Of a stretch of 64,000 nucleotides of DNA, positions 18,252 through 28,028 are shown one piece after another. Source of the stretch: Bryobacterales bacterium (lineage in GTDB: Bacteria; Acidobacteriota; Terriglobia; Bryobacterales; Bryobacteraceae); NCBI GenBank assembly GCA_016721425.1, contig JADKID010000038.1:972778-1036777 (forward strand), in the 5' to 3' direction. The notes beneath the pieces are model-generated. The model was not told the origin of the DNA and did no database searches. It worked only from the letters and a program-made list of their open reading frames with translations. The position numbers and the translations under genes were made by a program. The number at the start of each line of letters is the position of its first letter. Positions within the stretch are counted from its first letter, which is position 1.

Positions 18252-20579
18252 CTATACGAGCTTTGTGCGCCGCACCGGCAACTCGCGGATCCGCTTGCCG
18301 GTTGCGGCAAAGATCGCGTTTGTGATGGCTGGAGCAATCACCGGCACGCCCGGTTCGCCGGCGCCCGCGGAGAGTTCCCGGCTCGGCACCAGATGGACGT
18401 GCACGTTGCGCGGAGACTCGGACATACGCGCCACCGGATAGTTGTGGAAGTTTGATTCGCGAATGCGGCCATTCATCGCCGTGATCTCGCCCATCATCGC
18501 CACACTGGTGCCGAATACCGCGGATCCCTCCATCTGCGCCACCACACGGTCCGGGTTGATCACCTTGCCGACATCTGCCACCGTCCACACGTTGGGAATG
18601 GTCAGCTTGCCTTTGTCATCGATCTCGATCTCCACCACGCTCGCGATGTAGCTGAGGAAGCTGCGATGCGCTGCGATCCCAAGCGCCCTGTTCTTCGTGG
18701 CTTTCTTCTTCCCGTAGCCGCTCTTCTCCGCGGCCATCTCCAGCACGCGGCGCAGGCGGCCCGTATCAATGGGAAACTTCTCCACCGGCATGCCGTTGTT
18801 CCAGGGCTTCGTGCCGTCCTTGGTCAGATCAATGTGCCGGTCGGGCCCGAGCGTCTTCAGCACAAAGCTTACGTAGTCGGTGTTATTCATCACCGCCAGT
18901 TCATCCAGGAAGCTGTGGATGGCGAACGCGTGGTAGACGTGGGCCACCGAACGCAGCCACGAAATCCGCACGTGGTTCGGCGCTGGACAGTTTTCGCTGC
19001 GCAGATTGGGTACATCGTAGGGCAGTTCGTTCAGGCCCATGCCCGTTTCCACGTCCATGCCGTATTGCTCGCCGGGCACGAAGGTGGAGGCGATTGGCGG
19101 GAATGCCGAGCGGAAAAGCCACGAGTTCAGCTTCCCGTCTGCATCCAGACCGGCCTTCATGTGCATCCCGGATACCGTGTGGAAGAATCCGGAGCGGAGG
19201 TCGTCCTCGCGCGTCCACACCACTTTCACCGGCTTGCCCACGGCCTTGGAAAGCAGAGCCGCCTCCACCGCGTAATCGGGCTGGCCCTTCCGGCCAAAGC
19301 CGCCGCCCAGCAAAGTCACATGGCAGGCGACATCAGTCTTCTTGATGCCCAGCGCCGCGGCCACGGATTCCTGTACCGCTTGCGGATCCTGGGTGGAGCA
19401 CCACGTCTCCACCTTGCCGTTCTTGAACTCCGCCACGGCCACCGGCGGCTCCATCGGCGCATGGGCCAGCAGCGGCGCGTAGTAGTTCGCCTCGTGCGTC
19501 CTGGCGGACTTGGCAAATGCCGCCTCCACGTCGCCGCGATTGCGAACCACCTTGCCCGGCTTCAACACCGTATCCAGCAGGTACTTTTTCTCGTCCACCG
19601 AGTTGTAACCGGCGTGTGCGCCGTTGTCCCACTCGATCTTCAGCTTCTTGCGGCCCTGCATCACGGCCCAAGTGCTATCGCCGAGCACCGCCACGCCACC
19701 CAGTTGCTGGAAGAGATGCGGCGGCTTGAAGCCCGGCAGTTCCACGGTCTGCTGCACGCCCTTCACCTGGAGCGCGGCGGAGTTGTCGAAGCTCTTCACC
19801 TTGCCGCCATACACCGGCGGCCGCTCTACCATGGCATACAGCATGCCCGGCATCTTGGCGTCCATGCCGTAGATCGCCTTGCCCTCCAGGATGCTGCGCT
19901 CATCCACCATCGGCACCTTTTTGCCGATCAGCTTGTACTGATCCGGCGTCTTGTAGCGCAGCTCGCTCTCTTTCGGCACCGGGAGCGTCGCCACCAGCGG
20001 CAGCAACTCGACGTAGGTCAGCTTTGCCTTCGTTTTCGTGTTGACGATGGTGCTCTGCGACGCCATCACGTCGGCCGGTTGACAGCCCCACTTCTGTGCC
20101 GCCGCCCGCTCAAACAACAGCCGCGCCGTGGCGCCTGCCTTGTGCATGGCCTCGCCGAAATCGCGAACCGAGCACGATCCGTCCGTATTCTGCGAGCCGT
20201 ACTTCTCATCGCCGAGCGCCTGCTCGATGCGGACCTTCTTCCAATCCGCCTCCAACTCGTCGGCCAGCATCATCGGCAGCGTGGTGCGGCTGCTGGTGCC
20301 CATTTCGCTGCGGTGCGCCATGATCACCACCGTGCCGTCCGCCTCAAACCCAACGTAGACGCTCGGCTGCCACGCCGTGGGCGCGGCACTGGCTTCACTC
20401 GGGCGCACGCACACGCCCAAGACCAATGCGCTGGCCGAGAGCACCGTGCCCACAAAGCCGCGCCTGTCCATCAGCTGCACGCTCTGGTCGTATTGCGCGT
20501 AGGCCCGCCGCGCCAGCCGCGTCGTCACGGAGGTGCTCTCTGGCGCCTGCCGGCTCACTCCAAATCGGAAGGTCGACAT
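18252..20579 (-). CDS. iorB: Molybdopterin hydroxylase large subunit (isoquinoline 1-oxidoreductase beta type)
   Basis: A 775-aa protein of the xanthine-oxidase family. The N-terminus carries a twin-arginine signal (DRRGFVG, then a hydrophobic run), so it folds with its cofactor before export. Core motifs are GGGFGRKG, the arginine-containing TREDD and, near the C-terminus, GAGEPG with the catalytic glutamate. It takes electrons from N-heterocyclic or aldehyde substrates; the substrate is not deducible. It overlaps the small-subunit stop by one base (TAATG). It lies tail to tail with the modBC operon. Confidence 0.88.
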   Translation of the reverse strand: MSTFRFGVSRQAPESTSVTTRLARRAYAQYDQSVQLMDRRGFVGTVLSASALVLGVCVRPSEASAAPTAWQPSVYVGFEADGTVVIMAHRSEMGTSSRTTLPMMLADELEADWKKVRIEQALGDEKYGSQNTDGSCSVRDFGEAMHKAGATARLLFERAAAQKWGCQPADVMASQSTIVNTKTKAKLTYVELLPLVATLPVPKESELRYKTPDQYKLIGKKVPMVDERSILEGKAIYGMDAKMPGMLYAMVERPPVYGGKVKSFDNSAALQVKGVQQTVELPGFKPPHLFQQLGGVAVLGDSTWAVMQGRKKLKIEWDNGAHAGYNSVDEKKYLLDTVLKPGKVVRNRGDVEAAFAKSARTHEANYYAPLLAHAPMEPPVAVAEFKNGKVETWCSTQDPQAVQESVAAALGIKKTDVACHVTLLGGGFGRKGQPDYAVEAALLSKAVGKPVKVVWTREDDLRSGFFHTVSGMHMKAGLDADGKLNSWLFRSAFPPIASTFVPGEQYGMDVETGMGLNELPYDVPNLRSENCPAPNHVRISWLRSVAHVYHAFAIHSFLDELAVMNNTDYVSFVLKTLGPDRHIDLTKDGTKPWNNGMPVEKFPIDTGRLRRVLEMAAEKSGYGKKKATKNRALGIAAHRSFLSYIASVVEIEIDDKGKLTIPNVWTVADVGKVINPDRVVAQMEGSAVFGTSVAMMGEITAMNGRIRESNFHNYPVARMSESPRNVHVHLVPSRELSAGAGEPGVPVIAPAITNAIFAATGKRIRELPVRRTKLV

Positions 20580-21034
20580 TATGCTTTCACCCCCGCCGCT
20601 TCCTTCACCGCCGCCCTGATTCTCGTGTACGTGCCGCAGCGGCAGATATTGCGATCCATCGCCGCGTCGATCTGCTGGTCTGTTGGTTTGGGCGTCTTCT
20701 TGAGCAGCGCCGCCGCCTGCATGATCTGGCCGGTCTGGCAGTAGCCGCATTGCGCCACGGCGTGTTCCTGCCACGCCAGTTGGAGCGGGTGCGTGCCGTT
20801 GGCGCTGAGACCCTCAATGGTGGTGATGTCTTTGCCCGCTACGGTTCTCACCGGCGTCACACAACTGCGCACCGGCTCGCCGTTTACATGCACCGTACAG
20901 GCGCCGCACAGGCCCATGCCGCAGCCAAACTTGGAGCCCGTCAAGGCCAGCTCGTCGCGTAGATACCACAGCAAAGGCATGTCGCCGTCGCCGTCAAACT
21001 TGCGGGGTTGCCCGTTCACTTTGAGTTCGATCAT
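20579..21034 (-). CDS. iorA: 2Fe-2S small subunit of molybdenum hydroxylase (IorA-type)
   Basis: A 151-aa protein with two [2Fe-2S] sites: a plant-ferredoxin type near residues 35-60 (CGMGLCGACT, with a later cysteine in VRSC), and an all-helical one further on (CGYCQTGQ and CRCGTY). It passes electrons from the large subunit to an outer acceptor, often a cytochrome. No FAD subunit is encoded here, which fits the isoquinoline oxidoreductase layout. Start ATG 21034 was chosen for the MIELKVNGQ family N-terminus. The gene for the metalloprotease starts 80 bases away in the other direction. Confidence 0.9.
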   Translation of the reverse strand: MIELKVNGQPRKFDGDGDMPLLWYLRDELALTGSKFGCGMGLCGACTVHVNGEPVRSCVTPVRTVAGKDITTIEGLSANGTHPLQLAWQEHAVAQCGYCQTGQIMQAAALLKKTPKPTDQQIDAAMDRNICRCGTYTRIRAAVKEAAGVKA

Positions 21035-21114
21035 AAGCGTGGTACTAATCTTACGCGCGCGTATAGATTCTCGCAACGCGATTGTTTCCGGCAGGGCCGC
21101 GCTACACTCTACCA

Positions 21115-23457
21115 ATGCGCCTCTTTGCCGCTGGAGTTCTCAGTGTCTGCTGCCTGCTCGCCGCCGCACCGCCTGCGTTGGACAAATCCGCCAAGGTCGA
21201 AGGTTTCGTGCCGTTCTATTGGGGCGCCAAGGGAGAGATCTGGCTAGAAGTGGCCCAGCCCGGCCGCGAGTTCCTCTACGTCACATCACTCCCGGCCGGC
21301 GTGGGCTCCAATGACATCGGCCTGGATCGCGGCCAGCTCGGCCAGACCCGCGTCGTGCGCTGGGAGCGCAGCGGCAACAAGATCCTGCTGATCGCCTCCA
21401 ATCAGTCATTTCGTGCCAACTCCAGCGACGAAAATGAGCGCCGCGCCGTCAAGGAGAGCTTCGCCGAGTCCGTCCTCTGGGGCTTCGAGGCCAGCGTGCA
21501 GGAGGACGGCCGCGTGCTGGTCGACGCCACCAACTTCTTCCTGCGGGACGCCCACGGCGTGGCCGAGACGCTGCAACGGGCGCGTCAGGGCACCTACCGC
21601 CTGGATGGGTCGCGCAGCGCCTTCTATACGCCGCGCACGAAGAATTTTCCTAAAAACACGGAAGTGGAGGCCACCATCACGCTGACTGGAGGCCCGGGCG
21701 GCGCGCTGCTGAATCCGGTCACCCCGTCGCCCGATGCCGTCACCGTGCGGATGCACCACAGCTTTGTCGAACTACCCGGCCCCGGCTATGAGCCGCGTGA
21801 ATTCGATCCGCGCGGCGGCTTCTTCGGCATGTCGTACTTTGATTTCGCCACGCCCGTCGGCGAGCCCATCTCCAAGCGCTTCATCCACCGGCACCGTCTG
21901 GCGCCGGGCCAGACCATCACCTACTACTTGGATCGTGGCGCGCCCGAACCCATCCGCTCCGCCCTGCTCGAAGGCGGGCGCTGGTGGAATCAGGCCTTCG
22001 AAGCGGCCGGCTTTCCCAACGGCTTCCGGATGGAACTCCTGCCCGAGGGTGCCGACCCGATGGATGTGCGCTACAACCTGGTTCAGTGGGTCCATCGTTC
22101 CACTCGCGGCTGGTCCTACGGCGCTAGCGTGAGCGACCCGCGCACCGGTGAGATCATCAAGGGCCACGTCACGCTCGGCTCGCTACGTGTCCGCCAGGAC
22201 TACCTCATCGCCGAGGCGTTTCTCGCGCCTTATGAAAAGGGCGAGCCCGTGCCGCCCGCCATGCTCGAGATGAGTCTCGCCCGTCTGCGCCAGCTCTCCG
22301 CTCATGAGATCGGCCACACGCTCGGCCTGGGCCACAACTACATCGCCTCCACCACGGATCGCGCGTCCGTGATGGATTACCCGCACCCGCAGATCGATCT
22401 GAAAAACGGCGTGCCGGAGTTGAGCGACGCTTACGCCAAAGGGATCGGCGCCTGGGACAAGGTGGCCATCACCTGGGGCTACGGGCAGGGAAGCAAGGCG
22501 CAGCGCGACACACTGCTGCTCGATTCCGCCCGTCGCGGCCTGGTCTTCCTCAGCGATCAGGACGCCCGCCCGGCCGGCAGCGCCCACCCCGCCACCCATC
22601 TGTGGGACAGCGGAAAGAACGCCGTGGACGAGCTCAATCGCTTCATGACCGTCCGCGCCGCCGCCCTTGCCCGCTTCGGCGAGCGCAACATCCGGGAAGG
22701 TGCGCAGATGGCTCTGCTGGAGGACGCGCTGGCGCCTCTCTATCTCTCGCACCGTTATCAGGTGGAGGCGGCCGTCAAGAGCGTCGGTGGTCTGGATTAC
22801 CGCTATGCCGCGCGCGGCGACGGGCAGTTGACCACCAGGATTGTCGATCCCGCCGAGCAGCGGCGCGCACTGGAAGCCGTTCTGAAGACGATCTCACCCG
22901 AGGCGCTCACGCTGCCGGAACGGATCATCCAGCAGATCCCGCCACGCCCGGCAGGCATCCCCGAAACCCGCGAGCTCTTCCGCGGCCGCACCGGGCTGAC
23001 TTTCGATCCCGTAGGCGCCGCCGAATCCGCCGCCGATGGCGTCCTGGCCCTGCTCACCAATCCGCAGCGCGCCACGCGCCTGGTGGAATACCACGCCCGC
23101 GACCCCAAGGCTCCCTCGCTGGACGAAGTGCTGGAGCGCCTCTTCGCCGCCACGTGGAAGGCCGCGCCGGCCGCCGGCTTGGGCGGCGAGGTGCAGCATG
23201 CCGTGCAGTTGCTGGCTCTGCGGCGTGTGATGGCGCTGGCGGCCGATGAGGCAGCCTCCGGCGCGGCCCGCGCCGCGGCCATGGCCAAGATCGCCCAGCT
23301 CAAGACGTTCCTCGCGGCGTCGCCAAAGAACGCGTTTGCCGTTTCTCAGATCAACGCCTTCGAGAAGGACCCCAAGGAGATGCGCCTGCCCAAGGCCGCC
23401 GAGCCGCCGCCGGGCATGCCCATCGGTTCGGATGAGCTGGAGTGCGACTGGCGGTAG
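21115..23457 (+). CDS. Secreted zinc metalloprotease (DUF5117/DUF4953-like)
   Basis: A 780-aa protein with a signal peptide (MRLFAAGVLSVCCLLAAAP). The zinc site HEIGHTLGLGHNY begins at H397 and is of the metzincin HExxHxxxxxH type. The N-terminal half matches the conserved DUF5117 block (VEGFVPFYW, REFLYVTSLPAG), and the C-terminal part has the RQLSAHEIGH and YRYAARG segments of the family. It is probably a periplasmic or outer-membrane protease; the peptide target is unknown. Confidence 0.85.
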   Translation: MRLFAAGVLSVCCLLAAAPPALDKSAKVEGFVPFYWGAKGEIWLEVAQPGREFLYVTSLPAGVGSNDIGLDRGQLGQTRVVRWERSGNKILLIASNQSFRANSSDENERRAVKESFAESVLWGFEASVQEDGRVLVDATNFFLRDAHGVAETLQRARQGTYRLDGSRSAFYTPRTKNFPKNTEVEATITLTGGPGGALLNPVTPSPDAVTVRMHHSFVELPGPGYEPREFDPRGGFFGMSYFDFATPVGEPISKRFIHRHRLAPGQTITYYLDRGAPEPIRSALLEGGRWWNQAFEAAGFPNGFRMELLPEGADPMDVRYNLVQWVHRSTRGWSYGASVSDPRTGEIIKGHVTLGSLRVRQDYLIAEAFLAPYEKGEPVPPAMLEMSLARLRQLSAHEIGHTLGLGHNYIASTTDRASVMDYPHPQIDLKNGVPELSDAYAKGIGAWDKVAITWGYGQGSKAQRDTLLLDSARRGLVFLSDQDARPAGSAHPATHLWDSGKNAVDELNRFMTVRAAALARFGERNIREGAQMALLEDALAPLYLSHRYQVEAAVKSVGGLDYRYAARGDGQLTTRIVDPAEQRRALEAVLKTISPEALTLPERIIQQIPPRPAGIPETRELFRGRTGLTFDPVGAAESAADGVLALLTNPQRATRLVEYHARDPKAPSLDEVLERLFAATWKAAPAAGLGGEVQHAVQLLALRRVMALAADEAASGAARAAAMAKIAQLKTFLAASPKNAFAVSQINAFEKDPKEMRLPKAAEPPPGMPIGSDELECDWR

Positions 23458-23463
23458 GCGCCC

Positions 23464-25167
23464 CTACTGCTTCTCGTTCTCCACATCTGCCCTCGGCCGC
23501 ACGGTCAACTGGCGCGTCTCTTTCTGGCCCTCTGCCAGGGTGAGCGCGATGGCTTTACTTTCATACGGCTTGACGAATTCCGGGTCCATCCACTCGGTGC
23601 CCTCGGCGCCCTCAATTGCGATCAGCTTGTATTTGCCGGGACGCACGTTCTTGATGGAGAACGCCCCGTATTGGTCGGCCGTTCCGACGCTATAGCGGTC
23701 CATCTGTTCCCTGTATTTATCCTCCGGCAGCAATACGGCGATTCCGCCGGGCAGGGGCTTGTCCTTGGCGTCCCGCAAGGTCCCGCTGACCTCGGCGCCC
23801 TTGCGGCTCATCACGATCTCCAGAGCGCCGGAAACGCCGCCGTCCGGAACCAGCAGTTCGGTCGTGGCGTCTTCGGCGCCCAGTCTCGCGGTCTTCAGAT
23901 ACCCTGCCCCTCCGCCGTAAACCATGACCCGGTACCGGCCGGGTTGGACGTCCTTGGCCGTGAATGTTCCGTCGTCCCGTACTTGAGCGGTCCCGCCGCC
24001 GAAGCCGAAGCCGCCTTGGTCCACCGGCTGAAAATGCACGGTCAATGGCATCGAACGGGGTTCGGCTTTGGCCTGGTTGGCATCTTCTTCCTCGATGGTC
24101 ACTGAGCCGCTGATCGCTCCACCGGGCTTCAGTACAAGCTGCAATCCGGTCACCGGCTGATCCGAAACGTTCACGGTCTGTACGGAAATGAGCTGACCAT
24201 CCGGCCCGTTGAATCTGGCGACCAGAGTGTACTGCCCGGCGGTCACGCCGCGAAACTCAAACGTGCCTTTGGCGTCCACCATGGCTTGGCGCGTATCCAT
24301 GCCGCCGCCCCATCCTCGATCCTTGGGCGTCATGAAAAGAAAAGTGCCCATGGGCGGCCTGGCGCCAATGCCGGTGACAGCGCCCCGCACACGGACCACC
24401 CGTGCCTTCACCATCTTGATGTCGATGCCGCGCAGTTCCACTCCGCTTCGTACCTGGACTGGCGCCGCTGTCGCCGAATCCATCGTGCCCGGATAGTAGG
24501 TGTTCACGTAGTCGTCTTCCGGTTTGAGATTGACGTTTACCTCCGGCATGGACTGGCGCACTTCGCGCTGCGGCGCCGCCTGAATGACGTAGCTGCCCGG
24601 CGGTATTCCGAACATTCGGTATTCGCCGAGGTCATTTGTGCTGGCGAAACCGTAGGATGCCATCTGCCGCTTGCTGCCCTGCCACTCAGATTTCATGGCG
24701 GTCACCAGGACGCCGGCTCTCGGATCGCCGTCCTCGTCGACCACGCGTCCCAGCACAACGCCGTGCGGCGTCAGGCTGAGTTGGAGGTCCTTCATCTCCT
24801 GTTTCGGAAGGAGCGTCAGCGTAGTGCTCATCTCGCTGCCGGGGCGTCTGGCACCGTAGAATTGGGTGGTGAAGCCGTTTCTGGAGGCAGACAGCGAGTA
24901 CCGGCCTGCCTCCAGGTTGTCAAATACAAAGCGCCCGGCGGCGTCAACGTCTTTTTGGCGCGGCGTGTATCGCTGTCCGTCCTGCCGACTGAGCGAGACG
25001 ACAGCCTTTTTCAACGGCTCGCCCGTGGCGGCGTTCACCACCTGCCCGGAGATGCTGGATTCAGCCTTGGGCGGTTCCGGCTGAGGGCTGGACGGTTGAG
25101 CGTGGAGCACGCTGAACAGCGTGATCACAGGAATCCATTGCACAGCTCGCACAATCCCGAGTGTCAC
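23464..25167 (-). CDS. Secreted carboxypeptidase-regulatory (Cna-B-like) repeat protein
   Basis: A 567-aa protein with a signal peptide (PVITLFSVLHAQP). It contains several ~70-90 residue beta-sandwich modules of the carboxypeptidase-regulatory type: SSISGQVVNAATGEPLKKAV near the N-terminus, GVVLGRVVDEDGDPRAGVLV in the middle and AEVSGTLRDAKDKPLPGG near the C-terminus. Such proteins are common and abundant in Acidobacteriota and carry no known enzyme site. The GTG at 25167 was taken as the start; a GTG a few codons downstream is possible. It converges with the metalloprotease. Confidence 0.8.
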   Translation of the reverse strand: MTLGIVRAVQWIPVITLFSVLHAQPSSPQPEPPKAESSISGQVVNAATGEPLKKAVVSLSRQDGQRYTPRQKDVDAAGRFVFDNLEAGRYSLSASRNGFTTQFYGARRPGSEMSTTLTLLPKQEMKDLQLSLTPHGVVLGRVVDEDGDPRAGVLVTAMKSEWQGSKRQMASYGFASTNDLGEYRMFGIPPGSYVIQAAPQREVRQSMPEVNVNLKPEDDYVNTYYPGTMDSATAAPVQVRSGVELRGIDIKMVKARVVRVRGAVTGIGARPPMGTFLFMTPKDRGWGGGMDTRQAMVDAKGTFEFRGVTAGQYTLVARFNGPDGQLISVQTVNVSDQPVTGLQLVLKPGGAISGSVTIEEEDANQAKAEPRSMPLTVHFQPVDQGGFGFGGGTAQVRDDGTFTAKDVQPGRYRVMVYGGGAGYLKTARLGAEDATTELLVPDGGVSGALEIVMSRKGAEVSGTLRDAKDKPLPGGIAVLLPEDKYREQMDRYSVGTADQYGAFSIKNVRPGKYKLIAIEGAEGTEWMDPEFVKPYESKAIALTLAEGQKETRQLTVRPRADVENEKQ

Positions 25168-25180
25168 ACCCGAATTGTAT

Positions 25181-25498
25181 TCAATTCGCTACAGGCTCGT
25201 CGGTATTCCGGCGCGCCCGCCGGTTTAGCCACTGACCCGTGGCCAGCAATCCGCTCGCCAACACAAACCACACCTGCCAGTGCGAGAGCGGCCCTTCGGT
25301 GACGAAGAAGTTGTGGGCGAAGCCCATGTCCTGTCCCAACCGCCAGAATGCCAGAGCAAAGCACACCGCCGCGGCCGGCGATAACAACGCCGCCAGCCCG
25401 CCCGCCATCTCCTGCCAGGTGACCATTTCCGCGCCGGGAGCAGGCTCCGGTGCAGGTGCCTCCACTCGGTTGCGCTTGAGTCGGATTCGAACGATCAT
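25181..25498 (-). CDS. Small two-helix membrane protein
   Basis: A 105-aa protein. A basic, proline-rich N-terminus (RLKRNRVEAPAPEPAPG) precedes two hydrophobic segments (GLAALLSPAAAVCFALAFW and WQVWFVLASGLLATGQWL). No family recognised. ATG 25498 fits the AGGG nine bases upstream better than GTG 25504. It is divergent from the oxidoreductase gene. Confidence 0.6.
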   Translation of the reverse strand: MIVRIRLKRNRVEAPAPEPAPGAEMVTWQEMAGGLAALLSPAAAVCFALAFWRLGQDMGFAHNFFVTEGPLSHWQVWFVLASGLLATGQWLNRRARRNTDEPVAN

Positions 25499-25527
25499 TT
25501 TCACTTGCCCTGTAGACTTGATGTAGA

Positions 25528-25544
25528 GTGTAAAAGGTTTACAC
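25528..25544. promoter_or_regulatory. Perfect palindromic operator-like site
   Basis: GTGTAAA-AGG-TTTACAC is a perfect inverted repeat with 7-bp arms around a 3-bp centre. It lies between the divergent genes at 25181 and 25583, 38 bases before the oxidoreductase ATG, over a possible TTGCCC-18-TGTAAA promoter. The form suggests a dimeric repressor; the regulator is not in the window. Confidence 0.55.
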
Positions 25545-25582
25545 CCTAGAGCCCCTTATCGGCTCGCGAGGAACATTTCTTT

Positions 25583-26746
25583 ATGAGCATACTCAAAGTA
25601 GGCGTCATCGGCTGCGGTTTCATGGGCAAGACCCACGTCGAAAACCTGCGCCGTCTCGGTTTTGTTGAGGTTGCCGCCGTCGCCGGCGTCTCCCCGGAAG
25701 AAGCACAGCGTTTTGCCGCCGCCAACTACATCCCTAAGGCCGCGGCCAACTACCAGGAGATCCTGGCCGACCCCGAGATCGTCGGCGTGCACGTCTGCAC
25801 TCCCAACGCCCTCCACGCCCCGGTCACCAAGGCCGCGCTGATGGCCGGCAAGCACGTCCTGTGTGAAAAGCCGCTGGCCATGTCGGCCAAGGAAGCCAAG
25901 GAAATGCTGGATCTGGCAGAAAAGAAGAAGCTCTGCCACGCCACAAACCACAACCTGCGCTATTATCCGTGCGTCCAGCAAGCCCGCGCCATGATCGCCA
26001 ACGGCGATCTCGGCGACATCATGGTGGTCCAGGGCACCTATTCGCAGGACTGGCTCCTCTACGACACGGATTTCAATTGGCGCATCACCCGCAAGGCCAA
26101 CGGCCCCCTGCGCGTCATGGGCGACATCGGCTCCCACTGGATGGACATGATCCAGCACGTCACCGGCCTCTCCATCACGGCCCTCTGCGCGGATCTGAAG
26201 ATCTTCCACAAGACCCGCAAGCAGCCCAAGGTCGCCATCGAGACCTTTGCCGGCAAGACGCTCAAGCCCGAGGACTACGATCTGGTCAAGATCGACACCG
26301 AGGACTTCGGCATGGCCATGATCCACATGGGCGATACCTGCCGCGGCGCCTACACCGTCAGCCAGGTCTCCGCCGGCTGCAAGAACCGCTTCGAATGGCT
26401 CATCGCCGGCACCAAGGGCAGCATCTCCTGGAATCAGGAACGCCCCGACGAGCTCTGGCTCGGCAAGCGCAACGAGCCCAGCCAGTTGATCCTGAAGGAT
26501 GGCAGCCTGTTCTATCCCAAGGCCGCATCCTACTCCGATTATCCCGGCGGCCACTCCGAGGGCTATGACGACTGCCACAAGCAGCTCTACAAGCGCTTCT
26601 GGAGCCGCGTGGCCGATCGCAGCCTGCCCATCGAGTACCCCACCTTCGCCGACGGCCTGCGCGGCATGCAACTGCTGGAAGCCGTCACCGAATCCAACAA
26701 GAAGCACGCCTGGGTGAAGTGCGCCCCGGCTCGCGGCAAGAAGTAG
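25583..26746 (+). CDS. Gfo/Idh/MocA-family NAD(P)-dependent oxidoreductase
   Basis: A 387-aa protein. The N-terminal Rossmann fold has GVIGCGFMGKTHVENL (GxGxxG), and the catalytic block CEKPLAMSAKEA contains the family lysine. The C-terminal half is the substrate-binding sheet domain (ANGPLRVMGDIGSHWMDM). Such enzymes oxidise or reduce sugars and polyols such as inositol or glucose-fructose derivatives. The substrate is unknown. It has its own operator-like site (25528). Confidence 0.88.
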   Translation: MSILKVGVIGCGFMGKTHVENLRRLGFVEVAAVAGVSPEEAQRFAAANYIPKAAANYQEILADPEIVGVHVCTPNALHAPVTKAALMAGKHVLCEKPLAMSAKEAKEMLDLAEKKKLCHATNHNLRYYPCVQQARAMIANGDLGDIMVVQGTYSQDWLLYDTDFNWRITRKANGPLRVMGDIGSHWMDMIQHVTGLSITALCADLKIFHKTRKQPKVAIETFAGKTLKPEDYDLVKIDTEDFGMAMIHMGDTCRGAYTVSQVSAGCKNRFEWLIAGTKGSISWNQERPDELWLGKRNEPSQLILKDGSLFYPKAASYSDYPGGHSEGYDDCHKQLYKRFWSRVADRSLPIEYPTFADGLRGMQLLEAVTESNKKHAWVKCAPARGKK

Positions 26747-26797
26747 TCCACCCTCAATCGCGGCGCTGGGTTACTCCGGCGCCGCAGCCCAAAGGAG

Positions 26798-27514
26798 TCA
26801 CGTTTGCAGCAGGCTGGCGCGAAGCGCGCGCGCCTCGGCCAGGATGGACTGCGCCGCTTGCACCGTGGCGTTGGGGCCGCCGAGTGCGGCATCAACGGGT
26901 TCGCCGAGGCCGGAGTCGCGATAGACGCGGAGGCGTTCAACGATAAGGTCTCGGATCGCGTCGGCGTTGTCCACGCCCTGGAATCGTCCCACGTGGCCGC
27001 CGCTCCCCCCGTGCGGACCCGGACCCCCTCCGCCGGCTGTGCGGACCTCCACATCCGCCAGTCCCAGTAAGACCTGAAGCGGGCCCGCAGTCACGCGGAT
27101 CTCCTGGATATTGGCAAAGGTCATGGTGAGCTCTTTCACGCTCAGGATGCCGCTGCGCACCCGCAGGCTGCGGTCCGTGACGATATACCAGCGCAGTTCA
27201 TAGTTGAGCTTGAGTTGGAACCAGGTGAATACCCATAAGGAGGCGAGTGCCAGCAGGCCGAGGATCTCCGCTGCATACGTGCCCGTCCGGGCCCATCCCG
27301 GCATACGGGGCGTGATGGTCTCCAGGGCCGCGATGAACGCGAGGGCAGACACGAAGATGACGAGATGGAGGGTGAACCACTGGATGATCGTCCAGCGCAG
27401 GAAGTTGCGTCCGGCGCGGAACACCTGCGTGGATTGCGGCGAGCCGTCGGGAATGTGAGGGTCTTCCGGAAGGCAGGCTATCTGGAGAACGAGTGCTTTG
27501 ATCCATTCAGACAT
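26798..27514 (-). CDS. PH-domain membrane protein (YdbS-like)
   Basis: A 238-aa protein. A membrane region with two helices (TLHLVIFVSALAFIAALE, GLLALASLWVFTWF) precedes a bacterial PH-like domain (YIVTDRSLRVRSGILSVKEL, EIRVTAGPLQVLLGLADVEV). ATG 27514 has GGAGG just upstream and overlaps the end of the preceding gene by eight bases. Pairs of such proteins occur widely in bacteria; their role is not established. Confidence 0.8.
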   Translation of the reverse strand: MSEWIKALVLQIACLPEDPHIPDGSPQSTQVFRAGRNFLRWTIIQWFTLHLVIFVSALAFIAALETITPRMPGWARTGTYAAEILGLLALASLWVFTWFQLKLNYELRWYIVTDRSLRVRSGILSVKELTMTFANIQEIRVTAGPLQVLLGLADVEVRTAGGGGPGPHGGSGGHVGRFQGVDNADAIRDLIVERLRVYRDSGLGEPVDAALGGPNATVQAAQSILAEARALRASLLQT

Positions 27515-28022
27515 CACGCTCCTCCAGGAGACGGCGGATCTGGCGAAGTTCCTCTGCCACCTCGTGGAAAGTGGCGGCGAGAGGATCGTCCGATGGAGCC
27601 GATGGCGCCGCGTGGCGCGCTCCTCTCATGCGGGAGTAAAGGAAGTCGCGCATTGCATTGTGGTCCGGTATGCCCTCAAGCGTCATCTCCTGGCTGGCAC
27701 TGCCGCTGGCGGTCTGGACGACGATCCGGGCCAGCCCGAGCCAGCGCTCCACGATATTGGATTGAAGGTGGATGTCCTGGATGCGCGAGTAATTGAGCAT
27801 GATCTCGTTGCGGAAGATGAGGCCCCACTTCATGTGGATGCCCTCGTCGTCGAAGCGGTACCGCATGGTGTGAAACCGGAAGTAGTACACGGCCAGCATG
27901 ACGGGGAACGCGGCCGTGGTGGCAAGTGCCTTCCAGACATACCACGTCATCAACTTCTCGACCGGGCGTTCAATGGCTGCAATTCGCGAGGGAATCTGCG
28001 TAGAGACTTGCGGGTCTGTCAA
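27507..28022 (-). CDS. PH-domain membrane protein (YdbT-like)
   Basis: A 171-aa protein. An N-terminal membrane segment (ATTAAFPVMLAVYYF) is followed by a PH-like sandwich (RYRFDDEGIHMKWGLIF, MLNYSRIQDIHLQSNIVERW) and then an acidic-basic helical tail (AEELRQIRRLLEERDV). The TTG at 28022 is used as the start because GGAG, overlapping the end of ggt, sits at a good distance. With the next gene it forms a coupled pair. Confidence 0.75.
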   Translation of the reverse strand: MTDPQVSTQIPSRIAAIERPVEKLMTWYVWKALATTAAFPVMLAVYYFRFHTMRYRFDDEGIHMKWGLIFRNEIMLNYSRIQDIHLQSNIVERWLGLARIVVQTASGSASQEMTLEGIPDHNAMRDFLYSRMRGARHAAPSAPSDDPLAATFHEVAEELRQIRRLLEERDV

Positions 28023-28028
28023 GCTGGG

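Noticed and set aside
18666..20744. 692-codon frame opposite iorB
   Set aside because: His/Arg-rich shadow of the molybdenum hydroxylase gene.
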